Assembly: GCA_029582155.1 (NCBI GenBank)
Contig: CM055909.1
Coordinates: 17,780,301 to 17,844,300, forward strand
Source of the DNA: Panopea generosa
Taxonomy: Eukaryota; Mollusca; Bivalvia; Adapedonta; Hiatellidae
DNA: 64,000 bases
Reading direction: 5' to 3'
Shown: positions 40,261-53,224 of the stretch, in pieces
Layout: each line of letters starts with the position of its first letter
Numbering within the stretch: the stretch's first letter is position 1
Position numbers and translations under genes: made by a program
The notes under the pieces: model-generated
Database searches by the model: none
What the model saw: only the letters and a program-made list of their open reading frames with translations
Told to the model about the DNA's origin: nothing

Positions 40261-41229
40261 GCTTTTATTTTGGAATAAACCATGACTTCATTACGACTTT
40301 ATTCACTTAATATCAAAACATGATAGTCTATACCAGAATCTGCTGTCACCCGAATCATGTCTATTTATCCCACATGAATAGCGGTAAATTCTATGTCTGT
40401 CCCACAATTCATAGCAATTGAACACTAACTAAAACGTCATTCAAACTGTCTCCGAACGGACCCAATGCGGAGAGCTGGGTATGTTATACAGAATACTATT
40501 CAAGGGTATTTCGCAGCAACAACTACACTGTATACATCCTCGGTTATAGTGTAGTAACACATTCACAATAGTGACTGAATATTAAGGATACACATTATTT
40601 TAAACTACCAACACGTCGAAATTTCTTTGATGGAAATACATTTCAGGATTTCGGTTTATTTAGTAAAAATAAAGTAATAAATACATATTTGTGTTTGCAA
40701 TGTATACGACCGAGTGAAACAAATACCAAATTACAAAGTGTTCCTTACTTTATTAATGTTGTTTATTAATATTTAATCTGTTGTTATCATTTTTTTCAAA
40801 TGGATTTCGTAAGCTGCACTTTAACATATTACTTTACACAACCTTGATACAGCACTCCTTCACTTTTCAATTGTACTTACATCATTGTCAAATATCTGGG
40901 CACCTCCACCATGCACATCACACGTTAATTAATCTAAAGTGCACTGCATTCCAGCCTGTTATGTTGTTTAACTTGTAAATAGGCACGTTCATTTCAATAT
41001 TTCAATAGTATTGTGCCATATATCTTCTCTTATAATGGAATGAAGACCCTTTATATAAATTGTTGGTGTTATTTGAAGTCATGAATTCAGTGTGTTGAAA
41101 AATCTGAAATGACACCCTTGTGTTCATAATTTTGTTTGAGAGCATAGCGATGAAAAAAAAACAAAAACGTATCAAACGTTAATTTGCAATTATCACGGCC
41201 ACCTTCATCCCCTGTATCGCACGAAAGGA
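40261..41229. other. No gene seen
   Basis: AT-rich, with short unsupported ORFs, between the DIRS remnant and the start of the duplicated region. Confidence 0.5.
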
Positions 41230-42896
41230 AGGAAATGCAATACTGGTTTGGCAATTCTTGTATTGATACTTGTTCAGCCAATAAGACAGTTATCTATGCA
41301 GTACATAAATGCTTGAGATGTACATTTCTGTAACCTCCTAAACCCTAGATATCTTGACCATGGCTTTTTTTTTAAAATATCAATATGCTAATCAACTCTA
41401 CCTGATGGTACAGCCTCAATTATTTCTGTTTGTTAAATTCCATGTAAATGTTATCTGCTATAGCTGTTGTTAAGGCACCCATGTACCCAAAGGCATGTTG
41501 ACTAGAAATCAACGACAAGCACAATACAACAATTAATCGTAACAAAGTCATGTACCTGTATACTTATTTAATTTTGGTTAACAGTCATCATAACAAGTAC
41601 AAATGTATCATTTTTCATTTCCCATCACTTTGAAGTTAAAAAAAACCAATAGCTATTCTCCTTTTGCGGTACATTTGACTGTTGGCAAGAAATATTTAAT
41701 ATTTTTTTTATTGTTCGTTTAAAATCTAAACAACACCTTTTAACCTAGTGTAGTTCTTCTGATTTCTTCTTACATAACACTATTTTGAATATTTTTACAA
41801 CCAGTGACCGATTGCAAAATATTTAAAAATAAACGTTTAATGACGAACGTTTTTGAAGAACCAAATACTTTTCCAGTATTATTTAATGTTGGGGTAGTCA
41901 GCTTGAATTAACTGAACTTATGTTTTAACTTATAAGTAAATATGTAAACCTGCACGTAAACGCACATGTACCTATGATAACCAACAAAAGATGATACAAA
42001 ACTTGAAGATCCTCGCTGTCAATCGATGCATTTGTAATTATATAACAAGCTGCTACTCTTTTATTATCAACACAATCAATACATTAAACAGAGATGTGCT
42101 AGAAAACTTCATGTACACATACTAGTATTAAGAACGAAATAAAATACTTTTGTGAACAAAAACAGTTTATTTCTAAAATAATTCACCGACAATAACTGTC
42201 ATGCGGTCAAAAGTCATCATTTTTCCTAAAAATTATTACGTAGACATGTATCAACTATTTATTTAATGAACGAAAGTCGTCATTTCTAAAAAAAAATATA
42301 AAATTGACATCATGTGGACAAAACTCGTAGTTTTACCATTTCTATTAATGAAGAAAATGTGTAATTCATACAAAATTCGTAGTTTTATCATTTCTGTTAA
42401 TGAACAAAATGTGTTATTCAGACAACAACAGCCTTTTTTCTATTTTGTATGCGAACAAATTCGTTGCAACCAAAAATGTGTTGTTCTGACAAAAAACGCC
42501 TGCACAATCCAACGCTCGAATCTTCGGCTGGCTTCAGTCGAAGAGATGATCAGTCATGAATTTGATCCACGGCCATTAATTTCTCATTATGTAAGATTGA
42601 GTTGATCGATTGAATTTTTAGCGTTATGTTTATGCCATCGAGGGCTAACAGACGATCAGTTAACCTAACCACTGTTTCCTGGAATCCAGAAAGGTTAACC
42701 AGTACTCGAGCACATCAAATCTCCGCATGTAACTGATAACTTCCCCGCTTAAATCAGTGGTGAGAGACGAATGATAATGAGACACAATGTCGTATAGCAA
42801 ACATCACGGAGATTGTGGCCGAGCGGGGATTCGAACTCGCGACCTCTATGTTGATATTCAGACGCATAATCGACTGTGCTATAATCGTGCCCGGTG
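41230..42896 (+). repeat. Core unit of the large tandem array, copy 1 (partial)
   Basis: Homologous to 49,095-51,097 and the later units. Landmarks are AATAAGAC(A/G)GTTATCTATGC, TCAACTCTACCTGATGGTAC, TGTTGGGGTAGTCAGCTTGA and the closing SINE-A. It lacks a segment of about 330 bp present in the other units (49,235-49,566), with the join near 41,363. It is the most diverged copy. Confidence 0.88.
42604..42896 (-). mobile_element. SINE-A in core unit 1
   Basis: Full-length minus-strand copy. The B-box side reads GAGTTCGAATCCCCGCTCGG, and the body and head are as in the other units. Its tRNA-like head forms the right end of the core unit. Confidence 0.9.
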
Positions 42897-43313
42897 CACT
42901 ATGTTAGAATGCTGTCAAGTAATATGTATATGTTACTCAATAACCGCTCAGTGTTGAAAACGTTCACTTACCGACGTTAAATAACTGAAATGCTGTAGAA
43001 ATAGGGCATTAAATCATGTTCAAACAACCACTCAAAGTTCAACTTATTGTCATCGTTACCGCTTAAACTTGTGTATAAATATGAAGAAAAATAGTTCATA
43101 TACTTCTTAACTTTTTGTAAAGTGTTCATGAATAGGAATATAATACTGAAATAAGGAGATGGTGTAATTAAGAGTTAAACTGACCATCATTCATATAAAA
43201 CTAAGTTTTTTGGTCAAACGGTCATTACATGTACATGTTTTCTTTAGTCAATAAGATAATTATACGATTTGTGCAAAACAAGAAATAATAACTGTCCCTT
43301 TGTTTTAATTTAG

Positions 43314-43489
43314 CACTCTACAGGCGGCTGCAGAAGTGGAATGATGTGCTTACCGAAGCTTCAGCCTTAAAAGTGGGTCATACGGTTGATGTGATGGTTC
43401 AATTGTCTTATGACTCCATTCTGGTTGATGGAGACTTTTTAACCGGGTCGTCAAATCGTCATCTTAATCCATCAACTTTACATGAATGA
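43314..43489 (+). pseudogene. Exon-like ORF in spacer, copy 1
   Basis: It follows an acceptor-like TGTTTTAATTTAG. The open frame reads LYRRLQKWNDVLTEASALKV, GHTVDVMVQLSYDSILVDGD, FLTGSSNRHLNPSTLHE and a stop. Most differences from the copy at 51,522 change the amino acid, and this copy stops earlier. I do not recognise the protein. It may be a captured exon fragment. Confidence 0.4.
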
Positions 43490-44586
43490 ACTTTTTAATA
43501 CTGCATGACATGATTTAAACGTGACCCTAGACAGGATTGTTAAGATTTAACCAACAGAGCACAAGGCAACATCAGTATACCAAGCAGCAGTTAACACATC
43601 TTCAGCGACGAGATTTCTACCGACGGGGAACCATTAACCATCAGCTTTCAAGAACCAACGACATCAGTTATACACAACAAGGATTAATTAACTTCTTCAA
43701 GAATTTTCAACTTCAACAAATAATCATTTTTGTTTATATAACGGCATGAACTTAAATGACTTCACTCTTTTTTAAATATTCTTTTTTTAAGTTTCTAAAA
43801 CATATTAAAATTTATATTCCTAACAAAGTCTTCAGCTATTTATAAAGATATATTTATTAGATCGATTGATTGTTTTTAAAACATGAATAAATTTGTTAAA
43901 CAACTCAAAAAACAAATAACATTGTCAATGTTCTGCAAAATATTAACTCACTTTTTCACTCCACGAATAAGTTTATGAGTGTTTATTCCAGCGTGTTAAT
44001 CCATACATAATATTATCAAATGTAGTTGTATGATTGTAAATATGAATAAATATGTTCAAAACAAATTTTTACAAAAAAAGCTGTTGTTGACATGGCTATA
44101 GTATTGTTATTCGCGTACTGTTGAATCTTCATCGATTATTTATGAAATAGAAAAAGGTTCATTAAATATGGACAATGAAGAGGTTTTAAAAGACATTGAT
44201 ACGTTTATTTTCAATATTATTATTTTATTCCTTACGGGGGAAAATGTCTTTGCAATGTTATCTTCCATTTTAGCTGATGTAAATACTTACATAGAAAATG
44301 AATAAAACGAAAAATACATCCGTTGAGTCTGTTCGTGAGGGGGAATGAAACACGTGCACGTAACGCTGATCGTGCGTTACTAGAAACAGATAACTACATT
44401 CAATTCAACCGGGGAAACAGAAACCCTTGCAGCGGCGTAGCTGCTTTTACGCCACAACGCCCGGTCTTGCACATATTTTGAGAATGCATCATTATATCTC
44501 AAAGCCCTCAGAACGCAGGAAATGCATCCTGAAAGTCTTTTTTCTGATGGGAAGGGCTTTGTCCCCCTCCCCCGACCCCACTAGCA

Positions 44587-45044
44587 CTCACACCACTATT
44601 ATTTTCCTTGAGTATGCGGACCTACAGATGAAGGAGGTCGAAATAAAACTTTAGTTCTCTTTTTCTTCTTTTTTCAGCGCTTTGTTCTGCAATGTTTTGT
44701 TTTTTGCTAGCATGAGTTAAATGGTCAGTATTTTAGAAATCACCACTGAAAATTTGCGGATACCAGCTTTTTGGACAATTCTGTGTAATTTCAGAATAGT
44801 TGGTTCGAACCGCATCTAAGACGAATAGTTAACATATTATTACTCTGTAAATTGATAGGTCTCACAAAATCATTGATTTAAAAAAAATAATCTGGTCAAG
44901 GTATACTTCTTTCCTTTATAATTGCTTATCTTGAACCAATGAAGAATTTGAGCCTAGACACATGATGCAGAATTTAATTTTTCACTCTGTTTTGGATATA
45001 AATGTTACAATGGAGCCTTATGCGAAATGTTATAGTGGTGTGAG
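44587..45044. mobile_element. Inverted-repeat element (MITE-like), copy 1
   Basis: It begins CTCACACCACTAT and ends ATAGTGGTGTGAG, a perfect 13-bp terminal inverted repeat. It is 458 bp long with no transposase. It shares its whole length with 46,413-46,879. A target duplication is not clear. Confidence 0.8.
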
Positions 45045-46412
45045 ACGTTTACAGAAACTGACAGATCTGCATGTTGCAGTATTGAGGATGCTGATTTCTT
45101 TAAATAGAAGGTTTTGAACTATAATTTGGACATATTATGAAAAAGTTGAACACAATCTGAGTTTTTAAACATTTTAATATAACTGATGGTGCAGATTTGT
45201 ATTATTTTTTTCATGCATTTATGATAGAGATTACACACATAAACCAAACTTTGTATATAACAATTTCTTGATATTCATATTTTCCATGTATGATTTAGTA
45301 TTCTGTTAAATGTTTAAACAAAAAGAGAGATATAGCACTTCTAATGCATGACAGAATGATGGTTTTCTCTATAGATGGTCATTTTAGTCATTCCTTGCCC
45401 TAAGTTTACGTTTATGAGCAGTGTCCAGTCTCATATTTCATGAACACCTGTCTTCTAAGACAAATCCCATATGTGACACTCTATCTATCATGTGTGGTTT
45501 TGCCATATTTCTGTAGAGCTACCAACCCTTAATTCAGGTTAAAACATCAAAAAGATCACACTGAATTCCAATGGGCATGCTTATTGCTCAGATTGTGATT
45601 TTTAAGATGATTTTTTACATTAATTTATTACACCACCCATTTATTTCTGCATAAAAAAATAGAATTGTTTGCAAAATGAAATAAATTGCATATTTACAGC
45701 GGACTGGGAGTTTGAACTAATTTTTATTGTTAAATTATGAAAAGGCAGTAGTTGCAATCATGCCAAGAGACCAGTTTACGGTTAACTTCGGTTGTTTTCG
45801 GTTGTCGTCGCATTAAATTCTGCGTCAAATCATTGAATTTGGCAAAGTTTTTGCTTGTACTCCATTATTATAGAAATTCTATAGATATACAGAATTTTAC
45901 ATTGAATGTCATGTATGCATTATCTATTGGGCCTGTGTTGCCCTTTTATATTGGGATTGATGTGTAGACAGGGAAATGGAGTACTTTAGCAAATAAATAG
46001 CTTGAACTGTTTGCTTTTGTGGCTGCCATATCATTCTGATATTGAAATTTTATCTAAAATATGTAATGTTTAATAAGATTTATTCCACAATTTCATTTTT
46101 TAGTAATCAAAATGTCTGTTTTTCTTCTTATTTTCAGATACCTCTTCATTTTACCATGTAGTTGTGAAAGTTTCAGACCCTTTTAGTCGTAATTGGTCAA
46201 GTTATCATGAAATTTAGACTGTATGGTTGTGAATTCTTGCTTTTTCACAAGAAATAGCATTTTGACTGAAACCATGTGTCACTAATACTTATTTTATTTC
46301 AGAACTAGTTCAGATATGGGGATGCATTTAGCTTTATTGAACTTGTATTGAGTATTGTTACATAATATGTAAATATAGAATCTTAAAATTAAAAAATATT
46401 TCCTCTTCAGTA
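45045..46412. other. Sequence between two MITE-like copies
   Basis: AT-rich. No domain is recognised; a 71-codon ORF at 45,752-45,967 has no support. The stretch is absent from the second spacer. Confidence 0.5.
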
Positions 46413-46879
46413 CTCACACCACTATTATCTCCCTCGAGTACTACCGAACTACAGATGAAGGAGGTAGAAATAAAGCTTTAGTTCTCTTTTTTTTTCTTTT
46501 TACAGGGCTTTGAAGTGCAAAGTTTTGTGTTTTTTTGCTAGCATGAGCAAAATGGTCAGTTTTTTAGAAATCACTACTGAAAATTTGATGCTGATACCAG
46601 CTTTCTTGACAATTCTGTGTCATTTCAGAATTGTTTGTTCGAACCGCATCTAGGGCGAATAGTTTAAATATTATTACTCTGGAAATTGATAGGTCTCAAA
46701 AAAGCATTGAATTTAAAAAACAACAACCTGGTCAAGGTATACTTCTTTCTTTATAATTGCATATCTTGAACCAGTGAAGAATTTGAACCCAGACACATGT
46801 TACAGAATTTAATTTTTACTCTGTTTTGTGACATAAATGTTAAAATGGAGCCCTATGGGAAATGTGATAGTGGTGTGAG
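46413..46879. mobile_element. Inverted-repeat element (MITE-like), copy 2
   Basis: It has the same perfect 13-bp terminal inverted repeats as copy 1 and lies in direct orientation 1.37 kb downstream. It is 467 bp long. Internal words such as ATCACTACTGAAAATTTGATG and GGTCAAGGTATACTTCTTTC are shared with copies 1 and 3. Confidence 0.8.
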
Positions 46880-48476
46880 ACGACTAGAACCCGATGGACT
46901 TGCACATTGTTTTAGGGTCAACTACACCGCTGCCGTGTTATATCAAAAATGTAATTTAGCTTCTTGACAAATTGACTTACAGTATAGCAGCAAAATTGAT
47001 CGTCGATTGGATTATCGATATGTTTGATTGACAGCTCGCATCAGGTCAATAACTTGTATGTAGCAAAACTTACATTAGAGATGATATACGTCCTTATATA
47101 ACGTTTAATATGTATTCAGCATCATCAATTCAAATCTATTTGCTATAATTGGTATATAAATTTACATCCAACCGAAATAGTCCATTGTTTTTCATGCAGT
47201 TTATATATATATAACACCTTTTCACACTTTGTAAATTTAAGCAGTAAGTTATATCAATTATATTTGTAAAAGTAATATGCATATCAAAACTAAAATCACT
47301 TTCATTTATTATTTTTTTATATTTTATTAAAAAAAAATCAATAAAACAAAACGACAGAAACAACGCCCATTTTAAATGTTATGACATTCGTTAAATAGTT
47401 ATCATGATATGACTTGCAAAGCATAATCAAAATCTTACCCCCAGATTATTCAAAAACTTTGTCCAGACGACTTGTAAACTGTAACGGTTAACAAACACAA
47501 ATGCAGAAAAGCTCGCTATATTCGATATAAAACAATAAATTACAGTTCATGAATAATCATGTTTTATTGCACACGTGGTTGAACAATAGTTCGTCCAACG
47601 TGTGCGGAATACGTCGCATAATCGGACGTTTAATAATACGACACTTCCAGTTGATTGTAAATCTGTGTCTGAATAATGAAGCAAAACAAAAACCAACCTT
47701 TCGTTGTCATATCACTTAAAAGATATCGGTTATGCATTTAATTTTCATCTATTTCTACCAGAAATTTAACCGTTAAAAAAAATGAAATAAGTGACAAGTT
47801 ACCTCGTTCTAGAGTGGTTACCTCATTCGGTGGTAGAATTCTTTTCTGGGCTGCATTGCACAAAAGAATTTACGTTAAAAATCGCCTTAAGTCAATTCGA
47901 CAATTACTACGTGGTTTGTTTAAATTTTGCTCGACATTTACAATGATTGTATTTCCAGAAAATATATTGTTTGCATGGTTTAAGCAATTTTGATTTCATT
48001 TCCAGAATATTACAACTAATATGAATATGTGTTAATTTACGTTTACGACGATTTTTCTCGTAGTTTTTTTTGTGAAACACACTTCAGATTTATTTATTTG
48101 TTCTGAAGCATTTATGGTGACACGTTAGGTGTTTTAGTTTTTGGATATTATACCAAAATCATAAATTGTGTAAGTTATAAAATCAATAATGAAGTTGTAC
48201 GGGTACTGGACGTCGAAATGTGTTAAAATGCACGTATCATAATGCAGGTATCATAACTTTGACCTTTTTGGTCGGTTTCCGATCTTTGATATATCTCGTA
48301 TAAAATAAAATAATTAAGCAAATGAAGTGAATATTTTCACTCTTAGAACCTAACTGCTCTGATTATTCACCTAAGCTTTATATTTTTGCATTTGATAGCT
48401 ATTTTAGGTAAAACAATAATGCTTTATATTTGTATTATATACTTATGACCTAAATTTTATGTTATAACGTTATTTT

Positions 48477-48542
48477 ACAGTGTTTTTACAAAACGTACGA
48501 GTATAATATATTCTTATATTCCTATATTGTACAAAACACTGT
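48477..48542. repeat. Small inverted repeat in core unit 2
   Basis: ACAGTGTTTTTACAAAACG faces TTGTACAAAACACTGT across about 30 bp. It corresponds to the perfect hairpins at 56,419-56,480, 59,587-59,645 and 62,751-62,809. Confidence 0.75.
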
Positions 48543-48658
48543 AAAATGATCTTTTTATTCCATACTTTAATGTGAAAGAAATTTATTAAAATATTAAAGA
48601 AAATCAAGTAAATGAACCGTAAGTTCAAAGCGGCAGACGAATGAAGAGGCAATGACAG

Positions 48659-48982
48659 TTATTGTTGTTGTTATTGTATGATGTTTAGCGTTGCTTTCAA
48701 CAATTTTTTTTAGCGATATTGCGATGGTGTCTACTTGAGACAGTATTCTAAGCGCTGTCACACTGGTGTATCATGCCGCGGACACATGGTATGATACCCC
48801 ACCCAGTCACATTATACTGACACCGGGCTGACAAGACCTAGAACTCTCCTCTAAATGCTGAGCGTCAAGCGAGGAAGCTTCTAGTACCGTTTTTAAGGTG
48901 TTTGGTATGACCCGGCCGGGTATTAAACCCACGACCTTCCGCATGCGAGGCAAACGCTCTACCACTCGACTTAGACGCGATC
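48659..48982 (-). mobile_element. SINE-B in core unit 2
   Basis: A minus-strand tRNA-like head (GAGTGGTAGAGCGTTTGCCT, GTCGTGGGTTTAATACCC) is followed by a body with GGGGTATCATACCATGTGTC and GTGTGACAGCGCTTAGAATA, then a CAA-repeat tail. It is a different family from SINE-A. Confidence 0.85.
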
Positions 48983-50804
48983 TGCAATGACAGATATTCG
49001 GATTTTCTCAACGTCAAAGTCGTGCGGAACATTGTGTTGATTGTTTGTGTTTTATCGTTGAAATTTTCTAATTAATTTATTTCCTATTTATAAGAAGCCT
49101 TACAAATGCAATAATGGTTTAGCAATTATTGTATTGATTCTTGTTCAGCTAATAAGACGGTTATCTATGCAGTACATAAATGCTTGAGATGTATATTTCT
49201 GTACCCTGATTAACCCTAGACATCTTGACCATGGATTGGCACCTGATAGTAAATTGGATTAAATCTATCATTGTTATTTATTTACAGGATAACAGATTTA
49301 TATTCCACATCAATGTATCAAAATATCACAATTTTAATTTTTAAAATAATAATTTAAAACTCAAAGTGTAAAAAATTATGTTTTTGGCGACCATCTTGGA
49401 TTTCGGCCATTTTGAACACTTCCCCGGTTATATTCCTTTAGTTACCTCATGCTTCATATGAATGAATCGATTACTAAATCAATTGCGTTGGAAAATAAAA
49501 TATTGAGATTTTCTTATCACGAAATCAATGTTTTGTAGGTCATGTGTGTTGTCTGTATGTGTAATGCTTTTTTTGTTAAAATATCAATATATCAATCAAC
49601 TCTATCTGATGGTACAGCCTCAATTAAAGCTGTTTGTTAAATTCCGGTTAAATGTTATCTGCTATAGCTGTTGTTAAGGCACCCATGTACCCAAAGGCAT
49701 TATGACTAGAAACCAACGACAAGCACAATACAACAAATAATAGCAACAAAGTCATGTACCTGTATACTAGTTTAATTTTGGTTAACATTCATCATTCCAA
49801 TAACAAATGTATTTTTTGTTCATTTCCCATCACTTTGAGGTTAAAACACCCATTGTTCTTCTCATTTTGCGGTATATTTGTCTGTTTGCAAAAAATATAT
49901 AATATTTTACACCTTTTCCTTCAAAGATTTAAACAACACCTTTTAACCTAGTGTAGTTCTTCTGATTTCTCCTTACATAACGTTATTTTTAATAATTTTA
50001 CACCCAGCAACCAATTGCAAAATATGTAAATATACAAGTTTGATGACTAACGTTTTTGAAGAACCAAATAATTTTCCAGTATTATTTAATGTTGGGGTAG
50101 TCAGCTTGAATTAACTGAACTTTTATTTTAAATTATAAGTAAATATGTAATCCTGTACGTAAACGCACATGTACCTATGATAATCAACAAATGACGATAC
50201 AAAACTTAAAGATCCTCGCTGTCAATCGATGCATTTGTAATTATATAACAAGCTGCTACTCTTTTATTATAAACGCAATCAATACATTAAACAGAGATGT
50301 ACTAGAAAACTTCATGTACACATACTAGTATTAAGTACAAAATAAAATCCTTTTGTGAACAAAAACAGTCTATTTCTAAAATAATTCACCGACAATAACT
50401 GTCATGCGGTCAAAAGTCATCATTTTTCCTAAATGTCATTACGTAGACATGTATCAACTATTTATTTGATGAACGAAAGTCGTCATTTCTAAAAAAAATA
50501 TAAAATTGACATCATGTTTACAAAACTCGTAGTTTTACCATTTTAGTTAATGAAGAAAATTTGTTATTCATACAAAAGTCGTGTTTTTTTTATTTCTGTT
50601 AATGAACAAATTGTGTTATTCAGACAAAACCCGCCTTTTTCTATTTTGTATGCGAACAAATTCGTTGCAACCATAAGTGTGTTGTACTAACAAAAAACTC
50701 TTGCACAATCCAAAGCTCAAATCTTCGGCTGGCTACAGTCTAAGAGGTGATCAGTCATGAACGTTGATCCACGGCCATTAATTTCTCACTATTTTAGATT
50801 GAGT

Positions 50805-51097
50805 TGATCGATTGAATAGTAAGCGTTATGTTTATGCCATCGAGGGCTAGCAGACGATCAGTTAACCTAACCACTGTTTCCTGGGAACCAGAAAGGTTAA
50901 CCAGTACTCGAGCACACCAAATCTTCGCATGTAACTGATAACTTCACCGCTTGAGTCAGTGGTGAGAGACGAGTAATAATGAGATACAATGTCGTATATC
51001 GAACATTACGGAGATTGTGGCCGAGTGGGGATTCGAACTCACGACCCCAATATTGATAGTCAGACGCGTAACAGACTGAGCTATAGTCGTGCCCGGT
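50805..51097 (-). mobile_element. SINE-A in core unit 2
   Basis: Full length on the minus strand. The head is TATAGCTCAGTCTGTTACGC and the B box GTGAGTTCGAATCCCC. It is at the same site as in the other core units, so it was inserted before the duplications. Confidence 0.9.
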
Positions 51098-51521
51098 ACA
51101 CTATGTTAGATCGTTGTCAAGTAACATAAACCATATGTATGTGTTATCCAATAACCGCTAAGTGTTAAATACGTTCACTAACCGACGTTAAATAACAGTA
51201 GAAATAGGGCATTAAATCACGTTCAAACAACCATTCAAAGTTCAACTGATTGTCATCGTTACCGCTTAATTTGTGTATAAATATGAAGAAAATATTTCAT
51301 ATACTTCTTAACTTTTTGTTAAGTGTTCATGAATAGGAATAAAATACTGAAATAAGGAGATAATGTAATTGAGAGTAAAACTGAACACCATACATATAAA
51401 AGTAGGCTTTTATGGTCAAACGGTCAATACTTGTTTTCTTTAGTCAATAAGATAATTATACGATTTGCGTGCAATGAGAAATATTTGCCGAAAAGATAAA
51501 TGTCCGTTTGTTTTAATTCAG

Positions 51522-51715
51522 CACTCCACAGGCAACTGTCGAAGCGGAACGATGTGCTTATCGAAGCTCCAGCCTTCAAAGTGGGTCATACGGTTGATGT
51601 GATGATTCAATTGTCTCATGACTCCATTCTGGTTGATGGAGACTTTTTAACCGGGTCGTCAGATCGTCATCTTAATCCATCAACTTTACATAAATGGATT
51701 TTTAAAACTGCATGA
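51522..51715 (+). pseudogene. Exon-like ORF in spacer, copy 2
   Basis: An acceptor-like TGTTTTAATTCAG is followed by an open frame LHRQLSKRNDVLIEAPAFKV, GHTVDVMIQLSHDSILVDGD, FLTGSSDRHLNPSTLHKWIF, KTA and a stop. The family is not recognised. It is longer than copy 1 by six codons because copy 1 has TGA for TGG. Confidence 0.4.
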
Positions 51716-52794
51716 CATGATTTAAACGTGACCCTAGACAGGATTGTTAACATTTATCCAACAGAGCACAAGGCAAGATCAGTATACCAAGCAGCAGTTA
51801 ACACACCTTCAGCGACGGGATTTCTTCCGACGGGGAACCATTAACCATCAGCTTTCAAGAACCAACGACATCAATTATACATTACAAGGATTAATCAACT
51901 TCTTCAAGAATTTTCAACTCCAACAAATGATCGTTTTTGATTATATAACGACATGAACTTAAATGTCTTCACTCTTTTTTAAATATTTATTTTAAGTTTC
52001 TAAAACATATTAAAATTAATATTCCTAACAAAGTCTTAAGTTATTTATTAAAATATATTTATTAGATCGGTTAATAGTTTTTAAAACATGAATAAATTTG
52101 TTAAACAACTCAAAAAACAAATAACATTGTCAATGTTCTGCAAAATATTTACTCACTATTTCAAACCAAGAATAAGTTTATAAGAGTGTTTATTCCGCCG
52201 TTCTAACCCATACATATTATTAAATATAGTTCTATGATTGTAAATATGAATACATTTGTTCAAACCAATTTTTTACAAAACAAGCTGTTGTTGCCATGGC
52301 TATTGTATTTTTATTCGCGTACTGTTGAATCTTCATCTTCATTCATGGAATAGAAAATTCATTAAATATGGACAATGAAACGGTTTTAAAAGACATTGCT
52401 ACGTTTATTTTCAAAATGATTATTTTATTCCTTACGGGGGAAAATGGCTTTTCAATGTTATCTTCCATTTTAGCTGATGTAAATACTAACATAGAAAATG
52501 AATAAATCGCAAAATATATCCGTTGAGTCTGTTCATGAGGGGAAATGAAACACGTGCATGTAACGCTGATCGTGCGTTACTAGAAACAGATAACTACATT
52601 CAATCCAACCGGGGAAACAGAAACCCTTCCAGCGGCGTAGCTGATTTCACGACACAACGCCCGGGCTTGCACATATTTTGAGAATGCATCATTATATCTC
52701 CTGAAAATCCCCTCAGAACGCAGGAAATGCATCCTGAAAGTATTTTTTTCTGATGGGAAGGGCTTTGTCCCTTAGATCCCTACCCCGACCCCAC

Positions 52795-53224
52795 TACAGA
52801 TGAAGGAGGTAGAAATAAAACTTTAGTTCTTTTTTTTTTCTCCTTTTTCAGGGCTGTGTATTGCAATGTTTTGTTTTTTGCTAGCACGAGTTGAATGGTC
52901 AGTATTTTAGAAATCACCACTGAAAATTTGATGCTGATACCAGCTTTTTGAACAATTCTGTGTCATTTCAGAATCGTGGTTTGAACCGTATCTAGGGCGA
53001 ATAGTTGATATATTATTTGTCTGGAAATTGATAGGTCTCACAAAAGCATTGAATTTTAAACAAAAAAACCTGGTCAAGGTATACTTTTTTTCCTTTATAA
53101 TTGCATATCTTGAACCAGTGAAGAATTTGAGCCCAGACACATGCTGCAGAATTTAATTTTTCACTCTGTTTTAGACATAAATGTCACAATGGAGCCCTAT
53201 GGGAAATGTAAAAGTTGTATGAGA
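52795..53224. mobile_element. MITE-like element, copy 3 (left end lost)
   Basis: It matches copies 1 and 2 from CTACAGATGAAGGAGGTAGA onward. The left CTCACACCACTAT is missing and the right end is decayed (AAGTTGTATGAGAC). Confidence 0.75.

Larger units (their letters stand above)
42897..47898 (+). repeat. Spacer segment, copy 1 (long)
   Basis: Homologous to 51,098-54,093 but about 2 kb longer. It carries two copies of an inverted-repeat element with 1.37 kb between them, and about 150 bp near 47,060-47,210 that the other spacer lacks. Confidence 0.88.
47899..51097 (+). repeat. Core unit of the large tandem array, copy 2
   Basis: This is a complete core unit of about 3.2 kb, from GACAATTACTACGTGG to the SINE-A head. 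It contains the hairpin, SINE-B and SINE-A. It is flanked on both sides by spacer sequence, so this is the older arrangement. Confidence 0.93.
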
